Part shown: positions 54,760 to 63,922 of the stretch, piece after piece
Numbering within the stretch: position 1 is the stretch's first letter
Layout of the letters: each line of letters opens with the position of its first letter
DNA from: Sphingobacterium thalpophilum
Lineage (GTDB): Bacteria; Bacteroidota; Bacteroidia; Sphingobacteriales; Sphingobacteriaceae
NCBI RefSeq assembly: GCF_038396785.1
Contig: NZ_CP151087.1
Coordinates: 2,666,001 to 2,730,000, forward strand
DNA length: 64,000 bases
Reading direction: 5' to 3'
Notes under the pieces: model-generated
Told to the model about the DNA's origin: nothing
What the model saw: the letters and a program-made list of their open reading frames with translations, nothing else
The model's database searches: none
Position numbers and translations under genes: made by a program

Positions 54760-57700
54760 ATGAAAAAGATCATAGTTGCCCTTTGCATAATTTTGGTATT
54801 TTCCAATGTGGATACGAAATCTCAGATCAGAACTACACGCGAAATACCAAGCTTAAAAATTAAAGATGGCGATGGCCAGCAAAACAAGGTGATATTGGCA
54901 GACCTAAAAATAGCTGTCGTCATATTCGGAAATATAGCCAAAACGACGATGACAATGGTCTTTGATAACAAGACCAACCGCGATCTCGAGGGCGAACTGA
55001 CATTCCCTATGCCTGAAGGTGTCTCCGTGAGCGGCTACGCCTTAGATATCAACGGCAAATTACGACAAGCAGTTCCAGTCGATAAGAATAAAGGAACCGA
55101 AGTATTTGAAAGTATAGAAACACGCCGCATTGATCCGGGTTTATTGGAAAAAGTCGAAGGAAATAATTTCCGAACTCGAATTTACCCTTTACCAGCGAAT
55201 GGGAAGCGTACCGTTCAGATTAGCTATTCAGAAAATCTGACCACAACATCGGATCAGGCTCGGTACTACCATCTACCCTTAAACTATAGTTCCCCCATTG
55301 AAAACTTCGCATTGGATATTCATGTCTTTCAAAATACCGATAAGCCAGATTTCACCGAGAAACCAGACGGTTCTTTGGCTTTCTCACAGCATAACAGCAA
55401 TTACACAGCTTCTTTACATAAACAACAGTTTAAATCCCAGCGAAATTTAGTTCTTCAACTGCCGACAGGCAACAAGGAAGCATCTGGCCTATTTCAGGAA
55501 AATGGGGATAAAAGCTTCTACTTTCTTGCCAATGTAACGGCAAACGCGACAAAATCTACTCAAAAAAAATGGGGGCACAGTATTGGAATTATATGGGACC
55601 GCTCGCTCAGCAGTAAAAATAGAGATATAGAAAAGGAACTCGCCCTATTAGATCTCTTTTTTAAAGAAAACCCCAATATGACTGTCGATCTCGGCTTATT
55701 GGATATCCGCTTTGTAAAAGGTCATACGTTTCAGGTACGACAAGGTAATTGGAATGATCTCAAAAACTACATCAAAGGAATTGACTACGATGGCGGCACA
55801 GACTATAGTCAAATAAAAACCGGTGTAATACAGGCCAACAATTACCTGCTGTTTAGCGATGGCCTTTCTACATTTGGTCAAAGTAAAATCAACCTTGACA
55901 ATCCAGTTTATTGCATTACTTCGTCCAATGGATCGGACTACGGTGTCCTAAAACAAATTTCCCAGAAACATCTTGGAAAGATGATCAATTTAGCCAATAC
56001 CTCAACAACTGAAGCGTACCATAAGCTAAATACGATAGACCTTATTTACCTGGGGATAAAAGAAAAAAATGATTTTGAGGAAGTTTATCCTCAAAAAGGC
56101 ACGCCAGTACAAGCCAATTTTTCTCTCGCAGGCGTAGGGAAAAGCCCGGGATTAAAGCAGATCACCGTACTTGTAGGAGATGGGCAACAAGCACCGCAAG
56201 AGATTAGTATAGCGCTACAGCCTGACCATGGTGAAATTGACCTACAGCAGATCTGGGCACAAAAGAAAATTGAAGCGTTGGATCTTCAATACGAAGACAA
56301 TCGTGAAGAAATTGAAACACTTGGCAAACAGTTCGGTATTGTTACCCGAAATACCAGCCTGATTGTACTGGAAACCACAGAAGATTACGTACGTTATGCA
56401 ATAACTCCGCCCGCCGAATTGCTTTCCGAATTCAATCGGCTCATCAAAGAAGAACATATAGAAAAGGAAGAACGTGTAGCAGACTTGTTGGATCAGGCTC
56501 AAGACATTACCAAACAGCTTCAGTCCTGGTGGAATACCGATTTTCAGCAAAAAAAGAAATACCCAACGCGTAAAAAATTGATTTCCATCCCTGAACTTGC
56601 TGTTGCCGAAGAAATGGCTACCGGAGTTGCTCCTGTTACACCTATACCGTCGCGTCCTTCAGCTAGCCCTGCCGCGACATCACGAGCCGAAGAACTCAGG
56701 TCATCAGCTCCCGCTAGTGAAAAAAGAGTGTCAGCCGAAGGCAATTCAAATACCGCCAAAGCTGTTACCAGTGAATTGGCGATGGCGGCATCTGATGATG
56801 TTCTTCAGGATTTCGCTGTTGTTCAATCCTTAGAAGAACGCGTAGCTGGCATACAAACGACAAGCAGCATCAACAGCATACATGGAAAAATAAGCATCCC
56901 TGAAATTAAAGAAGACCAAGCCTATTTACAGGACCTTAATCAATCCAAAGATCCTTACAAAAGCTATCTCCAACTTCGGAATCAGTATATGGGAACGCCA
57001 ACTTTCTATTTTGATGTCGCAAACTTCTTTTTCAAAAGAGGAGATCACAACAAAGCCTTACTCATCTTAAGCGCACTTGCAGACTTACAAATTGAAAATG
57101 CAGATCTCTACAAAACCATTTCCTATAAGTTACGGGAATGGGGAGATTACGACAATGCACTGTTCATTACTGCTAAGGTATTAAAATGGCGTCCCATGGA
57201 TCCACAAAGCCACCGCGATTATGCCCTCGTTTTACAAGACAAAGGTATGTTCAAGGAGGCACTAGAACAATTATATGGGATTTTGACCCAGAGCTACTCC
57301 CCAGAAGCTGCCGATCGCGATGATGGTATTGAAGAAACATTGGTCATGGAAATCAATAATCTCATTAAAGCAAACAAAGCTGCAAGCTCCAAAGTTGCCG
57401 TGAACAAAAAATTGATTGCTGACCTACCCGTCGACATTCGTGTTGTCATTAATTGGAATTCACGAAACACCGATATCGACCTTTGGGTAACTGATCCAAA
57501 TCAAGAAAAATGCTTCTATAGTAATCCTGCCACAGCCATTGGGGGCCGACTCAGCAATGACTTTACTGGTGGCTATGGCCCTGAACAATTTCTATTAAAA
57601 AAAGCTTTAAAAGGAAAATACAAAATTGAAGTTGACTTCTATAACGATGATTCCCTTACTTTAGCAGGACCAGCAGCGGTCATGGCCGAAATTTATACCT

Positions 57701-57798
57701 ACTATAGCAGTGGCAAGCAAGAACGAAAAATCGTTACGATCTATCTTGACCGCAATAAAGAGCGCAATATTGGGATTGGCGAATTTTCATTCCAGTAG
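54760..57798 (+). CDS. VIT and vWA domain protein with DUF2135
   Basis: About 1,012 residues from ATG 54760, which starts a signal peptide (KKIIVALCIILVFSNVDTKS). A VIT domain (about 45-165) is followed by a von Willebrand A-like domain with MIDAS residues in DRSLSS (near residue 280), GGTDYSQI and FSDGLSTFG. A proline/serine-rich linker (about 630-680) precedes helical repeats (about 740-880: FYFDVANFFFKRGDHNKALL and WGDYDNALFITAKVLKWRP), then a DUF2135 domain near the end (INWNSRNTDIDLWVTDPNQE, GGYGPEQFLL). Such proteins resemble inter-alpha-trypsin-inhibitor heavy-chain-like adhesins; the role is unknown. An upstream start 54 nt earlier would add residues ahead of the signal peptide. Confidence 0.82.
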   Translation: MKKIIVALCIILVFSNVDTKSQIRTTREIPSLKIKDGDGQQNKVILADLKIAVVIFGNIAKTTMTMVFDNKTNRDLEGELTFPMPEGVSVSGYALDINGKLRQAVPVDKNKGTEVFESIETRRIDPGLLEKVEGNNFRTRIYPLPANGKRTVQISYSENLTTTSDQARYYHLPLNYSSPIENFALDIHVFQNTDKPDFTEKPDGSLAFSQHNSNYTASLHKQQFKSQRNLVLQLPTGNKEASGLFQENGDKSFYFLANVTANATKSTQKKWGHSIGIIWDRSLSSKNRDIEKELALLDLFFKENPNMTVDLGLLDIRFVKGHTFQVRQGNWNDLKNYIKGIDYDGGTDYSQIKTGVIQANNYLLFSDGLSTFGQSKINLDNPVYCITSSNGSDYGVLKQISQKHLGKMINLANTSTTEAYHKLNTIDLIYLGIKEKNDFEEVYPQKGTPVQANFSLAGVGKSPGLKQITVLVGDGQQAPQEISIALQPDHGEIDLQQIWAQKKIEALDLQYEDNREEIETLGKQFGIVTRNTSLIVLETTEDYVRYAITPPAELLSEFNRLIKEEHIEKEERVADLLDQAQDITKQLQSWWNTDFQQKKKYPTRKKLISIPELAVAEEMATGVAPVTPIPSRPSASPAATSRAEELRSSAPASEKRVSAEGNSNTAKAVTSELAMAASDDVLQDFAVVQSLEERVAGIQTTSSINSIHGKISIPEIKEDQAYLQDLNQSKDPYKSYLQLRNQYMGTPTFYFDVANFFFKRGDHNKALLILSALADLQIENADLYKTISYKLREWGDYDNALFITAKVLKWRPMDPQSHRDYALVLQDKGMFKEALEQLYGILTQSYSPEAADRDDGIEETLVMEINNLIKANKAASSKVAVNKKLIADLPVDIRVVINWNSRNTDIDLWVTDPNQEKCFYSNPATAIGGRLSNDFTGGYGPEQFLLKKALKGKYKIEVDFYNDDSLTLAGPAAVMAEIYTYYSSGKQERKIVTIYLDRNKERNIGIGEFSFQ

Positions 57799-57894
57799 TT
57801 GAGCAGAGACAGAAGGTGTTCAAAAAAACAAATCAAACCCTTTGAAAATTAGCTCTATGAAATGATGCTTTAGGGGAAAGGTATATAACCACAT

Positions 57895-57935
57895 GAAATC
57901 GGGGCTATCCAAAAAGATTGGATAGCCCCGATTTC
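57895..57935. terminator. Terminator between the VIT protein and EamA genes
   Basis: A perfect 16-bp stem (57895-57910 with 57920-57935), core CGGGGCTATCC, loop of 9. Both converging genes can use it. Confidence 0.9.
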
Positions 57936-57937
57936 AA

Positions 57938-58849
57938 TTAATGCAATTTACGAATAACAAGATCTTTTTGTCTATTCTCTAATTTCGTTTTGACATAAGG
58001 GTAAGTGAATACTGCTCCCAAAACGATACAAGTGCCAAGATAAAACCCACCGCTCATGGTCTCCTTTTGTCCAAATATCAACATCGCCAACAGAATACCA
58101 TAAACAGGTTCCAGATTTGTTGTCAGCGCAACAGTAAAAGCAGATAATTCCTTCATGACAGCAACCCCCATAACATAGGCCACCGCCGTACAAACCACAC
58201 CTAACAACAGCAGATAAATTAAATCTTGCTGTCCCAATTTCATTTCAGCATTGAAATCTCCTGTAAACAACATCAATATGCTGATCCAGAAGCATGCCCC
58301 CATCATCTCATAGAACGTAATCAAGGTCGGGCTCGATTTTTTAACCATGCGCGCATTGGCGATAGAAAATATACTCGCGCAAAACGCACAGCCAAGCCCT
58401 GCCAATAGACCAACAAGATAATGTGTTTCAAAAGAAAAGATCGTATAAATACCGATGATAATGACCAAACCAACAACAATATCCAACAGCGCAATACGCT
58501 TTTTATTCACAATAGGCTCCAATATTGCCGTAAATAAAGTCACCGAGGATAGCGTGACCAATGTCACCGATACGGTAGATACTTTGATCGAATAAAAAAA
58601 TAATACCCAATGCAGTCCAACAACGGCCCCCACCATAAAAAATTGGAGAAATTGTTTCCGCGAAACTACAATCGATTGTTTAGTTACCAAGAAATAGATC
58701 AACAGCGCGATAGACGCTATTGCAACACGATACCACACTAAATGAAGGGCAGATACGGAAATCAAGCTACCCAAAATTCCGGTAAATCCCCAAATAAGTA
58801 TTGTTAAATGCAGAATTAGAATATTCCGATTTAATTGAATTTTAATCAT
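57938..58849 (-). CDS. EamA-family (drug/metabolite transporter) permease
   Basis: The 303-residue protein has about ten hydrophobic helices in two halves. Signatures are ILIWGFTGILGSLISVSALHLVWYR and, in the second half, AFTVALTTNLEPVYGILLAMLIFGQ, the typical EamA repeat, with ILEPI in the first half. It probably exports a metabolite; the substrate is unknown. The stop codon is close to the terminator (57895-57935). It is a single gene, with LptF/G upstream on the same strand at a 96-nt distance. Confidence 0.85.
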   Translation of the reverse strand: MIKIQLNRNILILHLTILIWGFTGILGSLISVSALHLVWYRVAIASIALLIYFLVTKQSIVVSRKQFLQFFMVGAVVGLHWVLFFYSIKVSTVSVTLVTLSSVTLFTAILEPIVNKKRIALLDIVVGLVIIIGIYTIFSFETHYLVGLLAGLGCAFCASIFSIANARMVKKSSPTLITFYEMMGACFWISILMLFTGDFNAEMKLGQQDLIYLLLLGVVCTAVAYVMGVAVMKELSAFTVALTTNLEPVYGILLAMLIFGQKETMSGGFYLGTCIVLGAVFTYPYVKTKLENRQKDLVIRKLH

Positions 58850-58945
58850 ATTCTCTAGAATACATTTGTATAGAAATGATGAGCAATACCTATTATTTCC
58901 CTTTATAAGGCAGGCTCACTGAAGTTATTGAAAACTAACAAAAAA

Positions 58946-60025
58946 TTACTTTGGCGCTTTTATCGCCAGGTATAGTGCTACCAAAAAGAAGGTAACATTC
59001 GGAATTAATACGGCTATCAACGGTGGCAGTCCCCCTTTCAAAGAAAACATGTTTGCAAACTGTATAAAGACGATATACGTAAAACTTAGCGCGATACCGA
59101 TACCAAGACTCAATCCTATCCCCCCACGCACTTTCTTGGAGGACAGTGCCACACCCATCAAGGTCAGTACAAAAGCTGAAAATGGATACACATAACGCTT
59201 GTATTTCTCAAGCAATAAATCGTTCATGACTCCTGTTCCTCTGATCTCCTCCTTATGGATACGAATATTTAATTCGCGTGTATCCATGGCGGTAAACATA
59301 TTGTCACGTACCTCAAAATCCGAAGGTTTCATATCCAAGGTTGTGTCTTTAACGGCTCCTTTGTCCATGCGTTCATGCAGTCCGTTGATAATACGATTGG
59401 TATACCCCTCGATCTTCCATTTTGTTGCCACCGAGTCCCAGGTAATACGGTCAGCCATCATTTTTTCCTTGAGGGTATCCCCTTTGAAAATTTCAAGTAC
59501 AAAGCCGTATCCTGTTTTGGTTGTATTATCAAAATTATCTATATAAACATAGCTGTTTTTGTCCAACTGCATGTGAGTAGAAACCCTCGAGTTATCCTTG
59601 GGTGGCTTTACATAGATATTTTCAAAATCAACCTTCATCTTATTGGTATTCGGAATAATAAAAATGTTGAATACCAAAGAAATGGCAAATATCAGGGTTG
59701 CAGCGATCATGTAAGGACGAAGCAAACGGTTAAAGCTATACCCGGCACTTAGAATTGGGACAATTTCAGTTTGGTCCGCCATCTTGGACGTAAAGAAAAT
59801 AACCGCAATAAAGTTGATCAGCGGACAAAGAAAATTTAAGTAAAAAGGAATAAATCCAGCATAATACTCAAAAATAATCTTATCGAGGGGTGCATGATAT
59901 TTTAAAAAATCATCCAGTCGTTCGGACACGTCAAAAACCACCATGACAACAGTAAATATGGCCATAGTGAATAAAAAAGTACTTAGATACTTTTTGATAA
60001 TGTAACGATCGATTAACGACAGCAT
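58946..60025 (-). CDS. LptF/LptG family permease
   Basis: The 359-residue protein has N-terminal helices (DRYIIKKYLSTFLFTMAIFTVVMVVFD, IPFYLNFLCPLINFIAVIFFTSKMADQTEIVPILSAGYSFNRLLRP in part), a beta-jellyroll periplasmic domain, and a C-terminal helical group (KYKRYVYPFSAFVLTLMGVALSS). This is the architecture of the LPS ABC permeases LptF and LptG; the SAGYSFNRLLRP region is more like LptG. It extracts LPS from the inner membrane with LptB. tgt lies 24 nt upstream in the same direction, so they are co-transcribed. Confidence 0.88.
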   Translation of the reverse strand: MLSLIDRYIIKKYLSTFLFTMAIFTVVMVVFDVSERLDDFLKYHAPLDKIIFEYYAGFIPFYLNFLCPLINFIAVIFFTSKMADQTEIVPILSAGYSFNRLLRPYMIAATLIFAISLVFNIFIIPNTNKMKVDFENIYVKPPKDNSRVSTHMQLDKNSYVYIDNFDNTTKTGYGFVLEIFKGDTLKEKMMADRITWDSVATKWKIEGYTNRIINGLHERMDKGAVKDTTLDMKPSDFEVRDNMFTAMDTRELNIRIHKEEIRGTGVMNDLLLEKYKRYVYPFSAFVLTLMGVALSSKKVRGGIGLSLGIGIALSFTYIVFIQFANMFSLKGGLPPLIAVLIPNVTFFLVALYLAIKAPK

Positions 60026-60049
60026 TTTTTTTACTTGAGCTATTTAGTT

Positions 60050-61180
60050 CTACAAACGTTGATCCAATATTTTTACCATTTTGTTTTTCCAATCGTAGAA
60101 AGTTCCATCAATGATTCGCTCCCTAGCCTGATTAACCAACCAAAGGTAAAAATGTAAATTATGTAAAGAAGCAATTTGTGCCCCAAGAATTTCTTGTGAT
60201 TTAATCAAATGCCTTAGATAGGCTTTCGAATAAAAGTGATCTGCATGCAGATCACTTTCCGCCTCTATTGGTGAAAAATCATCTTTCCACTTTTCATTTT
60301 TGATATTGATAATACCATTTTGTGTGAATAGCATACCATTTCTAGCATTACGGGTTGGCATAACGCAATCGAACATATCCACCCCTAAGGCAATATTTTC
60401 AAGAATATTTACCGGTGTTCCCACCCCCATAAGATAACGTGGTTTGTCATGCGGTAAGATGTCACAGACAACTTCGGTCATAGCATACATTTCTTCCGCA
60501 GGCTCGCCTACCGATAATCCACCTATCGCATTCCCTTCACGGTTAAACGAAGCAATAGTCTCCGCAGATTTTATTCTTAAATCTTTGTAAACAGATCCTT
60601 GAACAATTGGAAACAAAGTCTGATCATACCCATAAAGCGGATCAGTGCTATCAAAACGATCCACACAGCGTTTCAGCCAACGATGGGTCATATCCAAAGA
60701 ACGACGTGCATACCCATAATCACATGGATAAGGCGTACACTCATCAAATGCCATAATGATGTCTGCACCGATAATACGCTGCGTATCCATGACATTTTCT
60801 GGTGTAAATAGATGTTTTGATCCATCGATATGGGAACGAAAGGTAACCCCTTCTTCTTTGATCTTACGTACTTCGGTCAACGAATACACTTGATAACCAC
60901 CAGAATCTGTTAAAATAGGTCGATCCCAACCATTGAATTTATGCAATCCGCCGGCTTTATTCAACACATTCAACCCTGGACGTAAATAGAGGTGGTACGT
61001 ATTACCCAGAATAATCTGCGCTTCAATATCGTTCTTCAATTCATGTTGATGAATTGCTTTCACTGTACCTGCCGTACCAACAGGCATAAAAATAGGTGTT
61101 TGAATGGGACCGTGTGCAGTTTCGACAACACCTGCACGTGCTTTTGACAACTTATCTTGTGCTTGTAGCGTAAATTTCAT
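60050..61180 (-). CDS. tgt: Queuine tRNA-ribosyltransferase
   Basis: The 376-residue TIM-barrel enzyme has LTDSGGYQVYSL, with the catalytic aspartate nearby (DSGGYQ), MAFDECTPYPCDYGYARRS, and GGLSVGEPAEEM and MGVGTPVNILENIALGVDMFDCVMPTRNARNG in part. The usual zinc-site pattern CxCxxC near the C-terminus is not obvious: the aligned region reads DLHADHFYSKAYLRHL, so the zinc ligands may be lost or altered. Bacteria swap guanine for preQ1 at the wobble position of GUN anticodons. The gene lies ahead of the LptG-like gene with a gap of 24 nt. Confidence 0.93.
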   Translation of the reverse strand: MKFTLQAQDKLSKARAGVVETAHGPIQTPIFMPVGTAGTVKAIHQHELKNDIEAQIILGNTYHLYLRPGLNVLNKAGGLHKFNGWDRPILTDSGGYQVYSLTEVRKIKEEGVTFRSHIDGSKHLFTPENVMDTQRIIGADIIMAFDECTPYPCDYGYARRSLDMTHRWLKRCVDRFDSTDPLYGYDQTLFPIVQGSVYKDLRIKSAETIASFNREGNAIGGLSVGEPAEEMYAMTEVVCDILPHDKPRYLMGVGTPVNILENIALGVDMFDCVMPTRNARNGMLFTQNGIINIKNEKWKDDFSPIEAESDLHADHFYSKAYLRHLIKSQEILGAQIASLHNLHFYLWLVNQARERIIDGTFYDWKNKMVKILDQRL

Positions 61181-61441
61181 TAATATTTTTCCTCTGAGAC
61201 TATTTCTATTTTAAAGAATGATTTGCCATGGAAATGGCGATATCGGCATTTGGAGTAAAAAATTAAAAACTCATTTTCAACTAGTTGCAACTTAAAAAGT
61301 CGCTATAGCTTTCCTAATTTCCACCCAAGCTCGGATTCATCCCTAGAATACGTTGCAAAAATACTATAAAAAGATTTGCAAACAGGATGTTTCAAAAATA
61401 AATTATCATTTTTCCCCTATAAAAAAGTTGCGGAAAGCACT
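61181..61441. other. Intergenic region between tgt and the glycosyltransferase gene
   Basis: AT-rich divergent intergenic DNA. Nothing recognised apart from the -7 box of the next gene. Confidence 0.5.
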
Positions 61442-61449
61442 TATCTTTG
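61442..61449 (+). promoter_or_regulatory. -7 box 6 nt before the glycosyltransferase
   Basis: TATCTTTG fits TAnnTTTG, with six bases before ATG 61456. Confidence 0.5.
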
Positions 61450-61455
61450 TGAGCT

Positions 61456-62598
61456 ATGCTTGACCTTCACGTATTTTTGGCCAATCTTCCATATATTGCT
61501 TTCGGAGTATTGGGTCTTTTCCTATTGATACAATTGTACTACATCTTATTTGTATATAGTAAATTGAGTAATTATCAAATTGAACCTGTACAAGAAGGAA
61601 CCGAATTCCCACCGCTATCCGTTATTATTTGTGCGCACAATGAACAGGATAATATTCCTGAATTCCTTCCGACTATACTGAATCAAGACTATCCCAATTT
61701 TGAAGTAATTGTTGTCAATGACTTCTCGACAGACAATACGCCTTGGATATTGCATGATTTCGAAGCAAAATATCCCCATTTAAAAATTGTGGATATCAAA
61801 GAGCATATTCGCTTGAAACATGGTAAAAAGTTTGCTGTCAGTATGGGGATCAAAGCATCAAAGCACCAGACACTGGTGTTTACCGATGCGGATTGTGCGC
61901 CACAATCTGATCAATGGCTCAAAGAAATTGCAGCAGCTTTCAGACCAGAAACAGAAATTGTACTAGGCTATTCTCCTTATTTTAAGAAAAAGAGCTTGCT
62001 AAATCTATTGATTCGATTTGAAACCAGCCATACGGCCATGAGTTATTTCTCCTATGCACTAAAGGGAGATGCCTATATGGGAGTAGGGCGTAACATGGCT
62101 TACCAAAAAGACCTTTTCTTTCGCAACAAAGGATTTGCAGCCCATATGCATATTAAATCGGGCGATGATGATCTTTTTGTCAACCAAAATGCAAATCCGA
62201 CCAACGTTAATATTGCACTGGCAGCCGAATCTATTGTCTATTCAGAACCCAAAGCGACCTGGAGGAGCTATTACAAGCAAAAAGCAAGACACTCAGGAGC
62301 CTCTACTATTTACAAAAAGCGACATCAGCGCATGCTGGGCACCCAGCTGGTATCGGCAGTATTCTTTTACATAGCACTTATCGCAACAGCGATTGCCTTT
62401 CCAATGTACTGGTATGTTCCTGTTACAGCCTACCTCCTAAGGCTGATTGCACAATGGATAATATTTGCCAACATCTATAAAAAACTAGAAGTAAAGGAAC
62501 TGATTTGGTGGCTGCCTTTGGTAGACTTCATCTACTATTTCTATATTTGCATCAATGGCATCTTCAGCAGAAAAAAGAAAAAAATAAGCTGGAAATAA
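61456..62598 (+). CDS. Family 2 glycosyltransferase, membrane anchored
   Basis: The 380-residue protein has an N-terminal transmembrane helix (YIAFGVLGLFLLIQLYYILF), a GT-A catalytic domain (LSVIICAHNEQDNIPEFLPTILNQDYPNFEVIVVND in part, FTDADCAP giving the DxD-like metal motif) and two or three C-terminal helices (ALIATAIAFPMYWYVPVTAYLL, WWLPLVDFIYYFYICINGIF). It transfers a sugar onto a membrane lipid or growing polysaccharide. The acceptor is unknown. It is followed 22 nt later by rsmG. Confidence 0.85.
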   Translation: MLDLHVFLANLPYIAFGVLGLFLLIQLYYILFVYSKLSNYQIEPVQEGTEFPPLSVIICAHNEQDNIPEFLPTILNQDYPNFEVIVVNDFSTDNTPWILHDFEAKYPHLKIVDIKEHIRLKHGKKFAVSMGIKASKHQTLVFTDADCAPQSDQWLKEIAAAFRPETEIVLGYSPYFKKKSLLNLLIRFETSHTAMSYFSYALKGDAYMGVGRNMAYQKDLFFRNKGFAAHMHIKSGDDDLFVNQNANPTNVNIALAAESIVYSEPKATWRSYYKQKARHSGASTIYKKRHQRMLGTQLVSAVFFYIALIATAIAFPMYWYVPVTAYLLRLIAQWIIFANIYKKLEVKELIWWLPLVDFIYYFYICINGIFSRKKKKISWK

Positions 62599-62620
62599 TT
62601 CACTTTTAAAATACGAAGCT

Positions 62621-63256
62621 TTGAATCCAACAGTTGATATCATCTATAACTATTTTCCAAAATTAACGGATATTCAAAAAGAACAGTTTGCAAAACTTGC
62701 CGACCTCTATACATTTTGGAATAGCCAAATCAATGTTATTTCACGTAAAGACATTGATAGCCTCTACCTGCACCATGTGTTACACTCGCTAGGGATCGCT
62801 AAATTTGTCCAAGAGCTCACGCCAGGAACACAAATTTTGGATGTGGGAACCGGAGGAGGCTTTCCAGGTATCCCAATGGCCATTATGTTTCCTGAAGTCA
62901 AATTCCATTTGGTCGATTCTATCGGCAAAAAAATTAAGGTCGTACGTGAAGTTGCAGCTGGACTCGGTCTCCAGAATGTTGAAGCAGATCATATTCGCGC
63001 AGAACAACTCGACGACAAATATGATTTTGTCATATCACGTGCGGTGACAAGACTTGGAGAATTTACGCCTTGGATACAGAATAAATTCGCAAAAAAAGAT
63101 AAAAACGGGATCCCTAATGGAATTCTTTACTTAAAAGGCGGAGATCTCACCGAAGAGATCAAAGAATCTAAACTCAAAGCAGAATTACACCCACTTTCAG
63201 ATTACTTTAAAGAAGATTTCTTTGATACAAAATATCTGGTATATGTACCGATGTAA
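62621..63256 (+). CDS. rsmG: 16S rRNA (guanine-527-N7)-methyltransferase
   Basis: The 211-residue protein has IINVISRKDID-like strands (INVISRKDIDSLYLHHVLHSLGIA), the SAM loop ILDVGTGGGFPGIPMAIMFP and FVISRAVTRLGEFTPWI. It methylates G527 of 16S rRNA; loss gives low-level streptomycin resistance. The start is TTG 62621: no ATG precedes it in frame, and TTG matches the family N-terminus. rsmG is often close to the replication origin. It is directly downstream of the glycosyltransferase, and its stop codon abuts the converging next gene. Confidence 0.92.
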   Translation: MNPTVDIIYNYFPKLTDIQKEQFAKLADLYTFWNSQINVISRKDIDSLYLHHVLHSLGIAKFVQELTPGTQILDVGTGGGFPGIPMAIMFPEVKFHLVDSIGKKIKVVREVAAGLGLQNVEADHIRAEQLDDKYDFVISRAVTRLGEFTPWIQNKFAKKDKNGIPNGILYLKGGDLTEEIKESKLKAELHPLSDYFKEDFFDTKYLVYVPM

Positions 63257-63847
63257 TTAAAGTTTGGCATTACCCATAGGAAACTGAAGTCGCCTATGGA
63301 TAATGTCTACAGAATCGAGGTAGTTCGTTAAACACTTATGGATATAAGCGATCTTCTCATAACGATCATTCTCACGAAGCCACTTTAAGGAAGGCTCATA
63401 GTATATCCTAAATTTCCGCAAAGAATCTCCCGATAGCTTGCTGTATTCCCCAGTCAAAGGATACCATTCCTCGCGAATCAGATCCTGTTGGTACTCTTTT
63501 TCAAACTGACGTTGAAGTTTTCTCGAATTTCGTCCTTTTCGACTGAATTTATTGTAAAGCTTGTTCAGATTGACAGCAATTCCACCCTGATGAGGCAAGG
63601 TCACCATATTTTTCGTATCACCCCAGAAAAAGATCGACTTATACTCCTCCTTTTTTTCTTCCCATTTATCCGCTGCTGATTTACGTTTGATCGAAACAGT
63701 ATCCAAACGTAAAGTATCGTTTGGACTTCCTTTTTTCCCAATGGTATCCTGATGATAAAATTCCGATGGATAGGCAAAAAGTCCCTGCCGATAAAATGAA
63801 AAGTAGACACAGAAAAACAATAAAGATAGAAATCCGATACGTACCAT
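63257..63847 (-). CDS. Exported protein of unknown function
   Basis: A 196-residue protein with an N-terminal signal-like helix (FLSLLFFCVYFSFYRQGLFA). The mature part is charged, with WEEKKEEYKSIFFWGDTKN, a GGIAVNLNKLYNKFSRKGRNSRKLQRQFEKEYQQD region and a C-terminal part with NYLDSVDIIHRRLQFPMG. I do not recognise the family. It may be periplasmic or anchored by the signal. It converges on rsmG with no spacer. A second minus-strand gene lies upstream at the window end. Confidence 0.6.
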   Translation of the reverse strand: MVRIGFLSLLFFCVYFSFYRQGLFAYPSEFYHQDTIGKKGSPNDTLRLDTVSIKRKSAADKWEEKKEEYKSIFFWGDTKNMVTLPHQGGIAVNLNKLYNKFSRKGRNSRKLQRQFEKEYQQDLIREEWYPLTGEYSKLSGDSLRKFRIYYEPSLKWLRENDRYEKIAYIHKCLTNYLDSVDIIHRRLQFPMGNAKL

Positions 63848-63922
63848 ATTTATATTTGATAAACCAAAATAACCAACTATAAATAAAATTAAAAAGTATT
63901 TAACTATCTTTAACTTAAGGAA

